NCBI RefSeq assembly: GCF_003814705.1
Contig: NZ_RKRA01000001.1
Location: forward strand, 2,356,001-2,420,000
Length of the DNA stretch: 64,000 bases
DNA from: Georgenia muralis
GTDB lineage: Bacteria; Actinomycetota; Actinomycetes; Actinomycetales; Actinomycetaceae
Reading direction: 5' to 3'
The position numbers and the translations under genes are program-made. The notes under the pieces were generated by a model, which saw only the letters and a list, made by a program, of their open reading frames with translations, made no database searches and had not been told where the DNA came from. How positions within the stretch are numbered: the first letter of the stretch is position 1; the number at the start of each line of letters is the position of its first letter. Below, in pieces: positions 52,414-60,837 of this stretch.

Positions 52414-53781
52414 ATGGGGTGGTTCGGGCACTCGGACATCTTCCGCGACCGCATCGAGGCCGGGCAGCTCCTCGGGGAGCGGCTCGCGGCCGTGGGCGGA
52501 CTCGCGGGGGCGCGCACGGCCGACGACCTCACCCCGGCACCGGCGCCCTCGCCCGACGTCGTCCGGGGCGCGCGACACCGGCCTCCGCTCGTCGTGGGCC
52601 TCCCGCGCGGCGGGGTCCCCGTGGCGGCCGAGGTCGCCCGGGCGCTGGACGCCCCGCTGGACGTCGTCGTCGTGCGCAAGCTGGGCGTGCCCTGGCAGCC
52701 CGAGCTGGCCATGGGGGCGATCGGCGAGGAGGGCGTGCGCGTGCTCAACCCCGCCGTCGCCGCGCGGGTCGACCCGGCCGACCTCGCCGCGGTCACCCGC
52801 CGGGAGCAGCTCGAGCTCGACCGCCGCGTGCGGGCCTGGCGCGGCGTCGGCGCCGGGCACGAGGTCGCCGGGCGCACGGTCGTCGTCGTGGACGACGGGA
52901 TCGCCACCGGCGCCACCGTCCGGGCCGCCGTCGCGGTGCTGCGCGGACGCGGCGCCACCCGCATCGCCCTGGCCGTGCCCGTGGTGGCCCGGGACGTCGC
53001 CGCCGAGCTGCGCGGCGCCGTCGACGACCTCGTCGCCCTCAACGAACCCGCCGACCTCCACGCCGTGGGCGCCTGGTACGAGGACTTCTCGCCGGTGCCC
53101 GACGAGGACGTCCGCGCCCTGCTCGTGGCCTCGCGGGCCCGCCGGGCCAGGGAGCGCGAGGTCCTCGTGCCCACCGAGGCCGGTCCGCTGCCCGCCACCG
53201 TCACCCTCGCCGACGACGCCGCCGGCGTGGTCCTGTTCGCGCACGGCTCGGGCAGCAGCCGGCTCAGCCCCCGCAACCGCGCGGTGGCGGCCATGCTCCA
53301 CGAGGTGGGGCTCAGCACCGTGCTCATGGACCTGCTCACCGAGGAGGAGGGCCGGGACCGCTCGCTCGTGTTCGACATCCCGTTCCTCGCCGGGCGGCTG
53401 CGGACGGCGACGGACTGGACCGCCGGCCTGATGTCCCTGCGCGACCTGCCGCTGGGCTACTTCGGCGCGAGCACCGGCGCCGGCGCGGCCCTGTGGGCGG
53501 CCGCCGACCACCCCGCCCGGCTGCGCGCCGTCGTCTCCCGTGGCGGACGCCCGGACCTCGCCGCCCCGCGGCTCGGTGAGGTCGAGGTGCCCACGCTGCT
53601 GGTGGTGGGCGGGCTCGACACCCAGGTGCTCGAGCTCAGCCGGGCCGCGCTGGAGCAGCTGGGGTGCCCCGGCGAGCTCGTCGTCGTCCCCGGGGCGACG
53701 CACCTCTTCGAGGAGCCGGGCACGCTCGAGCGGGCCGGCGCCGCGGCGGCCGCGTGGTTCCGCCGCCACCTCGCCGACTGA
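52414..53781 (+). CDS. Phosphoribosyltransferase fused to a dienelactone-hydrolase-like alpha/beta hydrolase (Rv0571c-like)
   Basis: A 455-residue two-domain protein. The first (about 1-225) is a type I phosphoribosyltransferase: [35 protein letters not shown], and the PRPP loop [14 protein letters not shown] (about 155-168). The second (about 240-455) is an alpha/beta hydrolase with LFAHGSGSS, nucleophile Ser353 in GASTGAG, Asp402 in GGLDTQV and His430 in GATHLF, all intact. The same fusion is Rv0571c, in the DosR hypoxia region of M. tuberculosis. Substrates of both halves are unknown. Confidence 0.88.
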   Translation: MGWFGHSDIFRDRIEAGQLLGERLAAVGGLAGARTADDLTPAPAPSPDVVRGARHRPPLVVGLPRGGVPVAAEVARALDAPLDVVVVRKLGVPWQPELAMGAIGEEGVRVLNPAVAARVDPADLAAVTRREQLELDRRVRAWRGVGAGHEVAGRTVVVVDDGIATGATVRAAVAVLRGRGATRIALAVPVVARDVAAELRGAVDDLVALNEPADLHAVGAWYEDFSPVPDEDVRALLVASRARRAREREVLVPTEAGPLPATVTLADDAAGVVLFAHGSGSSRLSPRNRAVAAMLHEVGLSTVLMDLLTEEEGRDRSLVFDIPFLAGRLRTATDWTAGLMSLRDLPLGYFGASTGAGAALWAAADHPARLRAVVSRGGRPDLAAPRLGEVEVPTLLVVGGLDTQVLELSRAALEQLGCPGELVVVPGATHLFEEPGTLERAGAAAAAWFRRHLAD

Positions 53782-53889
53782 GTGAGTCGGAGCGTCGGCG
53801 CCAGGTGGAGCGGGGGCCGTCGTCGTCGGGGTCGTGTGCGCCCGACGGCGGTGTGCGAGCCGGTGTCGGGCTGGTGGCGAGGTCGTGCT

Positions 53890-53960
53890 GTTCACCCGAC
53901 GGTGAGGTCGTAGGTTCCGGGACGAGTCAGCGGCACCTGAGCCGCTGGGTGAACCCGGAA
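53890..53960. ncRNA. Candidate structured RNA with possible pseudoknot, upstream of prfB
   Basis: Outer stem GTTCACCC (53890-53897) with GGGTGAAC (53947-53954), and an inner stem AGCGGC (53929-53934) with GCCGCT (53941-53946) stacked directly on its 3' side. In addition TTCCGGG (53915-53921), inside the outer loop, is complementary to CCCGGAA (53954-53960) beyond the outer stem: a pseudoknot topology. The strand is not decided; the minus strand shows only an anonymous open frame. Not matched to any RNA class I know. Confidence 0.35.
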
Positions 53961-54042
53961 GGCCCTGAGTCGGCACGGAGTTGCCGAGGACGCGGGCTCG
54001 GCGGGCTCGTCACCACGCGGCGAGCGCGCGCCCGGCATCGCG

Positions 54043-54048
54043 TAACCT
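54043..54048 (+). promoter_or_regulatory. Probable -10 element for a leaderless prfB transcript
   Basis: TAACCT ends nine bases before the prfB GTG, so transcription would begin at or next to the start codon. No clear -35 lies 17 nt upstream. No ribosome binding site precedes the GTG, which agrees with a leaderless mRNA. Confidence 0.45.
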
Positions 54049-54056
54049 TCAAGATC

Positions 54057-55184
54057 GTGGCCACCGACTTCTCCTCCGAGATCAACCAGCTCCGCAGCAC
54101 CTACGAGTCCATCGCCGCCGTGACGGACCCCGAGGCCTTGCGGGCCTCGATCGCCGAGCTCTCCGAGAAGGCCGCCGCGCCGGACCTGTGGGACAACCCC
54201 GAGGCCGGCCAGGCCGTGACCTCCCAGCTCTCCCACACCCAGGCCGAGCTCGACCGGGTGGAGAAGATGGGCGAGCGCATCGACGACCTCGAGGCCCTCG
54301 TCCAGCTCGGCCAGGAGGAGAGCGGCGCCGACGCCGACGCCTTCATGGAGGACGCCGAGGCCGAGCTCACCGCCATCCGCAAGTCCTTGGCCGACCTCGA
54401 GGCACGCACCCTGCTCTCCGGCGAGTACGACCAGCGCGAGGCAGTCGTGACCATCCGCTCCGGCGCCGGCGGCGTCGACGCCGCCGACTTCGCCGAGATG
54501 CTCCTGCGGATGTACCTGCGCTGGGCCGAGCGGCACGGCTACCCCACCCAGGTCCTCGACACCTCCTACGCCGAGGAGGCGGGGCTGAAGTCCGCCACCT
54601 TCGAGGTCAAGGCGCCCTACGCGTTCGGCACCCTGTCCGTGGAGGCCGGCACCCACCGGCTCGTGCGGATCTCCCCGTTCGACAACCAGGGGCGGCGCCA
54701 GACCTCCTTCGCCGCCGTCGAGGTCATCCCGCTCATCGAGCAGACCGACAGCGTCGAGATCCCCGAGAACGAGATCAAGGTCGACGTCTTCCGCTCCTCC
54801 GGGCCCGGCGGGCAGTCCGTCAACACCACGGACTCCGCGGTGCGCATGACGCACATCCCGACCGGCATCGTCGTGTCGATGCAGAACGAGAAGTCCCAGA
54901 TCCAGAACCGCGCGGCCGCGCTGCGCGTGCTGCAGTCCCGGCTGCTCCTGCGCCGCCAGGAGGAGGAGAGCGCCGCGAAGAAGGCCATGGCCGGCGACGT
55001 CAAGGCCTCGTGGGGCGACCAGATGCGCTCCTACGTCCTCCAGCCGTACCAGATGGTCAAGGACCTGCGGACCGAGCACGAGTCGGGCAACCCCGGCGCC
55101 GTCTTCGACGGCGAGATCGACGACTTCATCGACGCCGGGATCCGCTGGCGCAAGAACACCCAGAACGCGGCCGAGCAGGGCTGA
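54057..55184 (+). CDS. prfB: Peptide chain release factor 2
   Basis: A 375-residue RF2 that terminates at UGA and UAA. The stop-recognition motif Ser206-Pro207-Phe208 (RISPFDNQ) marks RF2 rather than RF1, and the catalytic Gly251-Gly252-Gln253 ([15 protein letters not shown]) triggers peptide release. The frame is continuous from GTG 54057: the programmed frameshift near codon 25 known from E. coli is absent. It begins the prfB-ftsE-ftsX-(M23)-smpB-ssrA series; prfB, ftsE, ftsX and smpB are neighbours in M. tuberculosis too (Rv3105c to Rv3100c). Confidence 0.96.
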   Translation: MATDFSSEINQLRSTYESIAAVTDPEALRASIAELSEKAAAPDLWDNPEAGQAVTSQLSHTQAELDRVEKMGERIDDLEALVQLGQEESGADADAFMEDAEAELTAIRKSLADLEARTLLSGEYDQREAVVTIRSGAGGVDAADFAEMLLRMYLRWAERHGYPTQVLDTSYAEEAGLKSATFEVKAPYAFGTLSVEAGTHRLVRISPFDNQGRRQTSFAAVEVIPLIEQTDSVEIPENEIKVDVFRSSGPGGQSVNTTDSAVRMTHIPTGIVVSMQNEKSQIQNRAAALRVLQSRLLLRRQEEESAAKKAMAGDVKASWGDQMRSYVLQPYQMVKDLRTEHESGNPGAVFDGEIDDFIDAGIRWRKNTQNAAEQG

Positions 55185-55316
55185 CCGCCAAGGCGTCGGC
55201 GGCTTTCCGGCGCGGCCCGTGCGGCGTGTCGGTCCGGGCGCCCGCGCCGCGCTGCCTACTCTCGGTAGCGGCCAGAGTTGTACTTCCCCACTGTCGAGAC
55301 TGGCCGACGAGCTGTC

Positions 55317-56006
55317 GTGATCAGATTCGAGAACGTCTCCAAGGTCTACGCGCGTGGGGCCCGCCCTGCCCTGGACCAGATCTCCATGGAGGTCGAGCGC
55401 GGTGAGTTCGTCTTCCTCGTCGGGTCCTCCGGCTCGGGCAAGTCGACCTTCCTGCGCCTGGTCCTGCGCGAGGAGCGCCCGACGTCGGGGCAGATCCACG
55501 CCCTCGGCCGTGACCTCTCCCAGGTCTCACGGTGGAAGGTCCCGCACCTGCGCCGCCGTATCGGCACGGTCTTCCAGGACTTCCGCCTGCTGCCGAACAA
55601 GAACGTCTTCGACAACGTCGCGATCGCCCTGCAGGTGATCGGCAAGCCGCGCCACCACATCCTCACCACCGTGCCGGAGACCCTCGACCTCGTCGGCCTG
55701 GCGGGCAAGGAGAAGCGGCTCCCGCACGAGCTCTCCGGCGGTGAGCAGCAGCGCGTGGCCATCGCCCGCGCCATGGTCAACCGTCCGCAGGTGCTCCTCG
55801 CCGACGAGCCCACCGGCAACCTCGACCCCACCACCTCGATCGGCATCATGCGCCTGCTCGACCGCATCAACCGCACCGGCACCACCATCGTCATGGCCAC
55901 CCACGACGACGAGATCGTCGACCAGATGCGCAAGCGCGTGGTCGAGCTCGCCGACGGCGTCATGGTGCGCGACCAGTCCCGCGGCGTCTACGGGGCGGGG
56001 AGGTAG
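55317..56006 (+). CDS. ftsE: Cell division ATP-binding protein FtsE
   Basis: A 229-residue ABC ATPase, the normal FtsE length. Walker [11 protein letters not shown] (about 35-44), Q-loop [18 protein letters not shown], signature [21 protein letters not shown] and Walker [13 protein letters not shown] are all complete. It binds FtsX and couples ATP hydrolysis to septal peptidoglycan hydrolases. GTG 55317 ([14 protein letters not shown]) matches family starts; no strong ribosome binding site. 132 nt after prfB; 4 nt before ftsX. Confidence 0.96.
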   Translation: MIRFENVSKVYARGARPALDQISMEVERGEFVFLVGSSGSGKSTFLRLVLREERPTSGQIHALGRDLSQVSRWKVPHLRRRIGTVFQDFRLLPNKNVFDNVAIALQVIGKPRHHILTTVPETLDLVGLAGKEKRLPHELSGGEQQRVAIARAMVNRPQVLLADEPTGNLDPTTSIGIMRLLDRINRTGTTIVMATHDDEIVDQMRKRVVELADGVMVRDQSRGVYGAGR

Positions 56007-56010
56007 GGCC

Positions 56011-56925
56011 GTGAGACTGCGCTTCGTGCTGTCCCAGACCCTCCAGGGACTCTCCCGGAACCTCGCGATGACCGTCTCGGTCGCCCTGGTCACGTTCGTC
56101 TCGCTCATGTTCGTCGGCGCCGCGGCGCTGCTGCAGACCCAGGTGGGCAACCTCAAGAACGACTGGTACGACAAGGTCGAGGTCTCGGCGTTCATGTGCC
56201 CGGCCGGCTCGCCGGAGCCGGGCTGCGCGGCGGGGGAGGCCACCGAGGACCAGATCGGCGAGATCGGCACCCTGCTGGAGTCGGAGGCGCTGAGCCCCTA
56301 CGTCGACGAGGTCTACCTCGAGACCAAGGACGAGGCGTACGAGGCCTTCCAGGAGCAGATGGCCGACACCGTGTGGGCGCAGTCGCTCACGGTCGAGCAG
56401 ATGCAGGTCAGCTACCGGGTCAAGCTCGTGGACCCCGAGCAGTACCAGATCGTCGCCGACGAGCTCGAGGGCAGGGCCGGCGTCGAGGTCGTGGTGGACC
56501 AGCGCGAGCAGCTCGAGCCGCTCTTCCTGGTCCTCAACCGCGCCACGCTGCTCTCGGTGGGCCTGGCGAGCGTCATGATCGTCACCGCCGTCCTGCTCAT
56601 CACCACCACGATCCGGCTCTCGGCGATGTCCCGCCGGCGCGAGACGGGCATCATGCGCCTGGTCGGCGCCTCGAACCTGTTCATCCAGCTGCCCTTCATG
56701 CTCGAGGGCGCCATCGCCGCGCTGGTCGGGGCCGTCCTCGCCGTCGGCGGGCTGTTCCTCGGTGTGCGCTACCTCGTGGAGGACTGGCTGGCCGGCTCGA
56801 CGCCGTGGGTGCAGTTCGTCGGCACGGCGGACGTCCTGGCCATCGCGCCGCTGCTGGTCCTGGCGGCGATCGCGCTCGCCGGCATCAGCTCGGTCGTCAC
56901 GCTCGGCCGGTACACGAAGGTCTGA
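56011..56925 (+). CDS. ftsX: Cell division membrane protein FtsX
   Basis: A 304-residue protein with four membrane helices: one at the start (about 20-42, MTVSVALVTFVSLMFVGAAAL), a large extracytoplasmic domain (about 45-165) with a Cys pair (MCPAGSPEPGC), and three C-terminal helices (about 180-205, 230-255, 275-298). The LSAMSRRRETGIMRLVGAS stretch is the FtsE contact. GTG 56011 has GGGGAGG upstream. FtsX passes the FtsE signal to an extracellular hydrolase, probably the M23 protein encoded next, 13 nt away. Confidence 0.95.
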   Translation: MRLRFVLSQTLQGLSRNLAMTVSVALVTFVSLMFVGAAALLQTQVGNLKNDWYDKVEVSAFMCPAGSPEPGCAAGEATEDQIGEIGTLLESEALSPYVDEVYLETKDEAYEAFQEQMADTVWAQSLTVEQMQVSYRVKLVDPEQYQIVADELEGRAGVEVVVDQREQLEPLFLVLNRATLLSVGLASVMIVTAVLLITTTIRLSAMSRRRETGIMRLVGASNLFIQLPFMLEGAIAALVGAVLAVGGLFLGVRYLVEDWLAGSTPWVQFVGTADVLAIAPLLVLAAIALAGISSVVTLGRYTKV

Positions 56926-56938
56926 GGGGAAGAGGCTC

Positions 56939-58417
56939 ATGCACAGCTGGGGAACCGGGCGCGCCCGCCGGGCCGTGCGGCTCGGTGCCGCGCTCATGAC
57001 CGTCGTCGCGCTCGCCGTCGGCGGCACCGCCGCGCAGGCCGACAGCCGCGACGACCTCGTGCGCGAGCAGGAGCAGAACGAGGCCGAGCGCGAGCGTCTG
57101 GAGTCCTCCCTCGAGGGCGTCGAGAGCAACCTCGCCGAGACCTACCTCGCGCTCGAGGACGCCAAGAACCGCCTTCCCGAGGCCCAGGAGGAGCTGGCAG
57201 CCGCCCAGGAGGCCCTGGCCGCCGCCGAGCGCAAGCAGGAGCAGGTCGCCGGGCGGCTCGAGCTGGCGCAGGCCGAGATCGTCACGATCGAGTCGGCGAT
57301 CGCCGACAGCGCGGAGCGGATCGACTCGACCCGCTCGGCCATGGGCGAGCTGGCTCGCAGCACCTACCGCGGCGACCACGCCGTCAGCTCCCTCGAGGTG
57401 GTCCTCGACGCCTCCTCCACCGAGGACTTCCTCCAGAGCTACGCCGTCCGGGAGACGGCGGTGCGCGCCCAGACCCAGGTCCTCGACGAGCTCGAGACGG
57501 CCAGCGCCGTGACCCGCAACCAGCGCCAGCGCCAGGCCGCGGTCACCGAGCGCATCGCCGAGCTCAAGGTCGAGGCGGACGAGGCCGTCGTCGCCGCCGA
57601 CGAGGCCCGGGCGGTAGCCGAGGAGCGCAAGGCCGAGATCGAGCAGATCCAGGCCGAGATGGCCGACCTGGCCGAGCAGCTCGAGGAGAAGAAGGTCGAG
57701 CACACCGGCCAGATCGCCGAGCTCGAGGAGTCCAACGCCGAGCTCGCCCGGGAGATCGCCCGCATCGACGAGGAGAACCGAAGGGCGGAGGAGGCCCGCA
57801 AGGCCGAGGAGGCGCGCCGGGCCGAGGAGGTCCGCAAGGCCGAGGAGGCCCGGCAGCTGCGCCTCGCCCAGGAGGCCGCCCGCCAGGCCGAGGCGGCCCG
57901 CCGAGCCGCGACCGAGGCCGGCCGGCCGGCCCCTGCGCCAGCCCCCGCCCCTGCGCCCGCCCCCGCCCCCGCGCCCGCGCCGGCCCCGGCTCCCGCCGCG
58001 CCGTCGGCCGCCCTCGTCCCGCCCGTGCGGCCGCTGTACGTCACGTCCCCCTACGGATACCGGGTCTACCCGATCACCGGCGGCTGGTTCATGCACAACG
58101 GCGTCGACCTGCGCTCGGCGTGCGGCAACGTCCAGGTCTCCGCCGCCGCCGGCACGGTCGTCTCGACCAAGCCGCCGTGGCAGACCGGCACGAGCGGCAA
58201 CCAGGTGATCATCAACCATGGGATCATCGGCGGGAGCTCGTACGTCACGGTGTACAACCACCTCTCCGCCTTCGCCGTGAGCCCCGGCCAGCGGGTGAGC
58301 CAGGGCCAGGCGATCGGCCGCACCGGTGCCACCGGCAACGTCACCGGCTGCCACGTCCACTTCGAGGTGTGGCGCAACGGCGCCACCATCGACCCGATGT
58401 CGCTGCCCGGGTTCTGA
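56939..58417 (+). CDS. FtsEX-linked M23 (LytM) peptidoglycan endopeptidase with coiled coil
   Basis: A 492-residue exported protein: signal peptide (about 1-33, LGAALMTVVALAVGGTAAQA), a long coiled coil (about 36-330, with Ala/Glu/Lys/Arg heptads and an EEARKAEEARRAEE run), an Ala-Pro linker (about 333-360) and a LytM domain (about 370-492). The zinc and catalytic residues are intact: His386 and Asp390 (MHNGVDLRS), and His472-Val-His474 (GCHVHFEVW). It has the design of EnvC-like activators, but with active-site residues kept, so it probably cleaves cross-links itself under FtsEX control. Confidence 0.92.
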   Translation: MHSWGTGRARRAVRLGAALMTVVALAVGGTAAQADSRDDLVREQEQNEAERERLESSLEGVESNLAETYLALEDAKNRLPEAQEELAAAQEALAAAERKQEQVAGRLELAQAEIVTIESAIADSAERIDSTRSAMGELARSTYRGDHAVSSLEVVLDASSTEDFLQSYAVRETAVRAQTQVLDELETASAVTRNQRQRQAAVTERIAELKVEADEAVVAADEARAVAEERKAEIEQIQAEMADLAEQLEEKKVEHTGQIAELEESNAELAREIARIDEENRRAEEARKAEEARRAEEVRKAEEARQLRLAQEAARQAEAARRAATEAGRPAPAPAPAPAPAPAPAPAPAPAPAAPSAALVPPVRPLYVTSPYGYRVYPITGGWFMHNGVDLRSACGNVQVSAAAGTVVSTKPPWQTGTSGNQVIINHGIIGGSSYVTVYNHLSAFAVSPGQRVSQGQAIGRTGATGNVTGCHVHFEVWRNGATIDPMSLPGF

Positions 58418-58599
58418 CCGCCCCTCGGTGACGGCGGACCGCGGGCCCTGTCCGGACCTGCGCCCGCCGAGGGACCTGCGCGCACCGCCGACGGCGGAAA
58501 GGGTTCGTGCGTGCCCGCCCTGCTGACCTAGGCTGGGAGGTCGGCGCCGCCCAGGTGCCGGGCCGCGCCCCGCGGCCGGAGCAGACGGAGGTAGGACCA

Positions 58600-59124
58600 G
58601 TGGCTGGCACGAAGGCCCCGGCACCGAGGAAGCCGACCCAGGCGGAGCGGACCAAGGCCGACGCGGACGCGAAGAAGGTCGTCGCGCGCAACAAGAAGGC
58701 CCGCCACGACTACCACATCGACGACACCTTCGAGGCGGGGCTGTCCCTCACCGGCACCGAGGTCAAGGCGCTGCGGATGGGCCGGGCGTCCCTGGTGGAC
58801 GGCTGGGTCGAGATCGACCGCGGCGAGGCCTGGCTGCACGGGGTGCACATCCCCGAGTACGCCCAGGGCTCGTGGACCAACCACGGTCCGCGGCGAAAGC
58901 GCAAGCTGCTCCTGCACAAGGAGGAGATCGAGAAGCTTGCGGTGAAGTCCCGGGAGAAGGGGCACACGATCGTCCCGCTCGAGCTGTACTTCACCAAGGG
59001 CCGCGCCAAGGTCGAGATCGCCCTCGCCCGCGGCAAGCAGGAGTGGGACAAGCGCCAGACCCTGCGGGAGAAGCAGGACGAGCGTGAGGCGCAGAAGGCC
59101 ATGAGCCTGCGCCGGCACGACTAG
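58600..59124 (+). CDS. smpB: SsrA-binding protein SmpB
   Basis: A 174-residue tmRNA partner that takes part in every step of trans-translation. The OB-fold core shows [60 protein letters not shown], followed by [15 protein letters not shown] and the basic C-terminal tail [23 protein letters not shown]. The 20-residue N-terminal basic lead ([15 protein letters not shown]) is slightly longer than usual. GTG 58600 has GGAGGTAGG upstream. ssrA itself is 1.25 kb downstream. Confidence 0.96.
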   Translation: MAGTKAPAPRKPTQAERTKADADAKKVVARNKKARHDYHIDDTFEAGLSLTGTEVKALRMGRASLVDGWVEIDRGEAWLHGVHIPEYAQGSWTNHGPRRKRKLLLHKEEIEKLAVKSREKGHTIVPLELYFTKGRAKVEIALARGKQEWDKRQTLREKQDEREAQKAMSLRRHD

Positions 59125-59241
59125 GACGACCGCGCGGCGCCGGTCCCGGGTCCCACCCCACGCAACGGCGGACGTGCCACGGATCGACGCGTCACACGCC
59201 GGGGTACGGAATAGTGCGGCGCCCCCGGTGTTGGCACGGAC

Positions 59242-60294
59242 ATGGAACTCGGTCTCTACACCTTCGGCGACCTCGGCACCGGCCCTGACGCCGCCCCGGT
59301 CGGGCAGCGCCTGCGCGACATCCTCGAGCGGGTGCGCCTGGCCGAGCAGGTCGGCCTGGACTATGCCGGTATCGGTGAGCACCACCGGCCCGACTACGCC
59401 ATCTCCGCGCCGTCCACCGTCATCGCCGCCGCGCTGGCCCAGACCGAGCGCATCCACGTCGGCTCCGCCGTCACCGTGCTGTCCACCGAGGACCCTGTCC
59501 GGGTCTACCAGCAGTTCGCGACCATGGACCAGTACTCGGGCGGCCGGGTGGAGCTGCTCGCCGGGCGCGGATCGTTCATCGAGTCCTTCCCGCTGTTCGG
59601 GGCGAACCTGGAGGACTACGACGAGCTCTTCGCCGAGAAGCTCGACCTCCTTCTCGCCCTCGACGCGGGCAACCCGGTGACGTGGTCGGGCCGGTTCCGC
59701 CCGCCGCTGCAGCAGGCGCAGATCCTCCCGCGCCCGACGGCGAAGGCCGGCCTCGGCGAGCACCTGCGCATCGCCGTCGCAACCGGGGGATCCCCGGCGT
59801 CCTCGGTGCGCACCGGCCGGCTCGGACTGCCGGTCAACTACGCGATCATCGGCGGGGAGCCGCGCCGGTTCGCCCCGCTGGTCGACCTCTACCGCCAGGC
59901 GCACGCCGAGGCCGGCCACCCCGAGGAGCGCCGCTCCGTGGCCGTGTCCGTCCACGGCTTCCTCGCCGACGACGACCGCGAGGCGCTGGACTTCTACTAC
60001 CCGTACTACCTGCGCACGGCCACCACCATCGCCCACGAGCGCGGCTTCGCCATCCCCAACCGCATCTCCTACGAGGCGCAGGCGAGCGGGCACGGCGCGT
60101 TCTTCGTCGGGTCCGCGCCGAGCGTGGCCGAACGCGTCCTGACGCTGCACCGGTCGCTGGGTCACGACCGCCAGATCTTCCAGATGGACCTCTCCGGCGT
60201 CCCGCAGGCGCAGTCCCTGCGCGCCGTCGAGCTCCTCGGCGAGGTCAAGCAGATCGTCGACGCCGAGCTGGGGCGGCCAGGTCGCCGGGAATGA
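59242..60294 (+). CDS. LLM-class F420/FMN-dependent oxidoreductase
   Basis: A 350-residue luciferase-like monooxygenase-fold protein: MELGLYTFGDLG, LAEQVGLDYAGIGEHHRPDYAISAPSTVIAAALAQTERIHVGSAVTVLSTEDPVRVYQQFATMDQYSGGRVELLAGRGS are the flavin- and substrate-side strands, and GSAPSVAERVLTLHRSLGHDRQIFQMDLSGVP closes the barrel. Such enzymes use FMN or F420; which one is not decided by the sequence. It lies between smpB and ssrA, 117 nt after smpB, with its own start ATG 59242. Substrate unknown. Confidence 0.85.
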   Translation: MELGLYTFGDLGTGPDAAPVGQRLRDILERVRLAEQVGLDYAGIGEHHRPDYAISAPSTVIAAALAQTERIHVGSAVTVLSTEDPVRVYQQFATMDQYSGGRVELLAGRGSFIESFPLFGANLEDYDELFAEKLDLLLALDAGNPVTWSGRFRPPLQQAQILPRPTAKAGLGEHLRIAVATGGSPASSVRTGRLGLPVNYAIIGGEPRRFAPLVDLYRQAHAEAGHPEERRSVAVSVHGFLADDDREALDFYYPYYLRTATTIAHERGFAIPNRISYEAQASGHGAFFVGSAPSVAERVLTLHRSLGHDRQIFQMDLSGVPQAQSLRAVELLGEVKQIVDAELGRPGRRE

Positions 60295-60320
60295 ACGTGC
60301 AGCACGGGTGGTTGACCACG

Positions 60321-60326
60321 TAGCAT
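60321..60326 (+). promoter_or_regulatory. Possible -10 element of ssrA
   Basis: TAGCAT lies 50 nt before the mature tmRNA 5' end, giving a precursor with a leader of about 45 nt for RNase P to remove. No good -35 stands 16-18 nt upstream; TTGACC at 60312 is too close to serve. Confidence 0.35.
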
Positions 60327-60376
60327 GGAGAACGCCGGCACGACCCGTCAGGGCCGCGGCGGTGACAACTCAACAG

Positions 60377-60740
60377 GGGGATGATCGGTTTCGACGATGG
60401 TCGTCGTTCCAGGAGAAGCGGGTCGAGGATGCAGAGTCATCTCGTCAACGATCTCTGCAAACCAATAGGTGCCGATTCCAAGCGCACCGAGTTCGCCCTC
60501 GCCGCCTGAGCGAGTAGCGACTCCGTCAGCCCGGGCTAGCTCTCGTCCCGGTTCCTGGCGTCATCTAGAGAGCCACTGCTCGTAGTCCTCGTCATCGGGG
60601 CTGCGGGAACACTGAGATGACTGGGCCTGTCAGCGACTTGTCTGCGAGATCGCTGGGGCCGAGAAAATCGTCAGCAGACTGCACCCGGAGAAGCCCTGGT
60701 TCCACGCCGTCGGACGCGGGTTCGATTCCCGCCATCTCCA
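60377..60740 (+). ncRNA. ssrA: Transfer-messenger RNA (tmRNA)
   Basis: About 364 nt. The 5' end GGGGATGATCGGTTTCGAC is the standard tmRNA start, and its GGGGATG pairs with CATCTCC at 60733-60739 to form the acceptor stem (one wobble). GCGGGTTCGATTCCCGC just before is the T arm. The tag ORF (60471-60509) codes ADSKRTEFALAA. The discriminator is A60740; a complete CCA is not encoded (CCC follows), so it must be added enzymatically. Several GC hairpins after the tag fit the pseudoknots. It rescues ribosomes stalled on broken mRNAs together with SmpB. Confidence 0.96.
60471..60509 (+). other. tmRNA proteolysis-tag reading frame
   Basis: Resume codon GCC at 60471, then GAT TCC AAG CGC ACC GAG TTC GCC CTC GCC GCC and TGA at 60507-60509, giving ADSKRTEFALAA. 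The first Ala comes from the charged tmRNA only if the tag begins one codon earlier in effect; the final ALAA is the degradation signal read by ClpXP-type proteases. The upstream ACCAATAGGT is the usual resume context. Confidence 0.92.
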
Positions 60741-60783
60741 CCCACGGTGGCTGCCGAGCAGCCGTCGCTGATCACCCCATCAA

Positions 60784-60814
60784 CGAGAGGCCGCCCCACC
60801 GGGGCGGCCTCTCG
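60784..60814. terminator. ssrA terminator hairpin
   Basis: Perfect 14-bp stem (60784-60797 with 60801-60814) and a 3-nt loop, 44 nt after the tmRNA 3' end; it can also serve the convergent glycosyltransferase gene, whose stop is 24 nt away. Confidence 0.8.
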
Positions 60815-60837
60815 TCGTCGTGCGGTGACCGGCCCGG

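Noticed and set aside
53892-53976. Remnant of a minus-strand transposase or HNH gene before prfB
   Set aside because: Short peptides such as [10 protein letters not shown] end here, but no catalytic motif, inverted-repeat end or duplicated target could be found.
53890-53990. c-di-AMP (ydaO) or cobalamin riboswitch upstream of prfB
   Set aside because: GGGTGAACCC looks like part of the ydaO motif, but the other conserved blocks (GGGGGACCCA and the CAGCTAACCTCG-like end) are missing, and prfB is not a usual target.
54057-54150. Programmed frameshift at the prfB start
   Set aside because: The reading frame is continuous from GTG 54057 and no CTTTGA-like slip site with an in-frame TGA is present.
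60312-60317. TTGACC as -35 of ssrA
   Set aside because: Only 3 nt separate it from the TAGCAT -10-like element, and no -10 lies 16-18 nt downstream.
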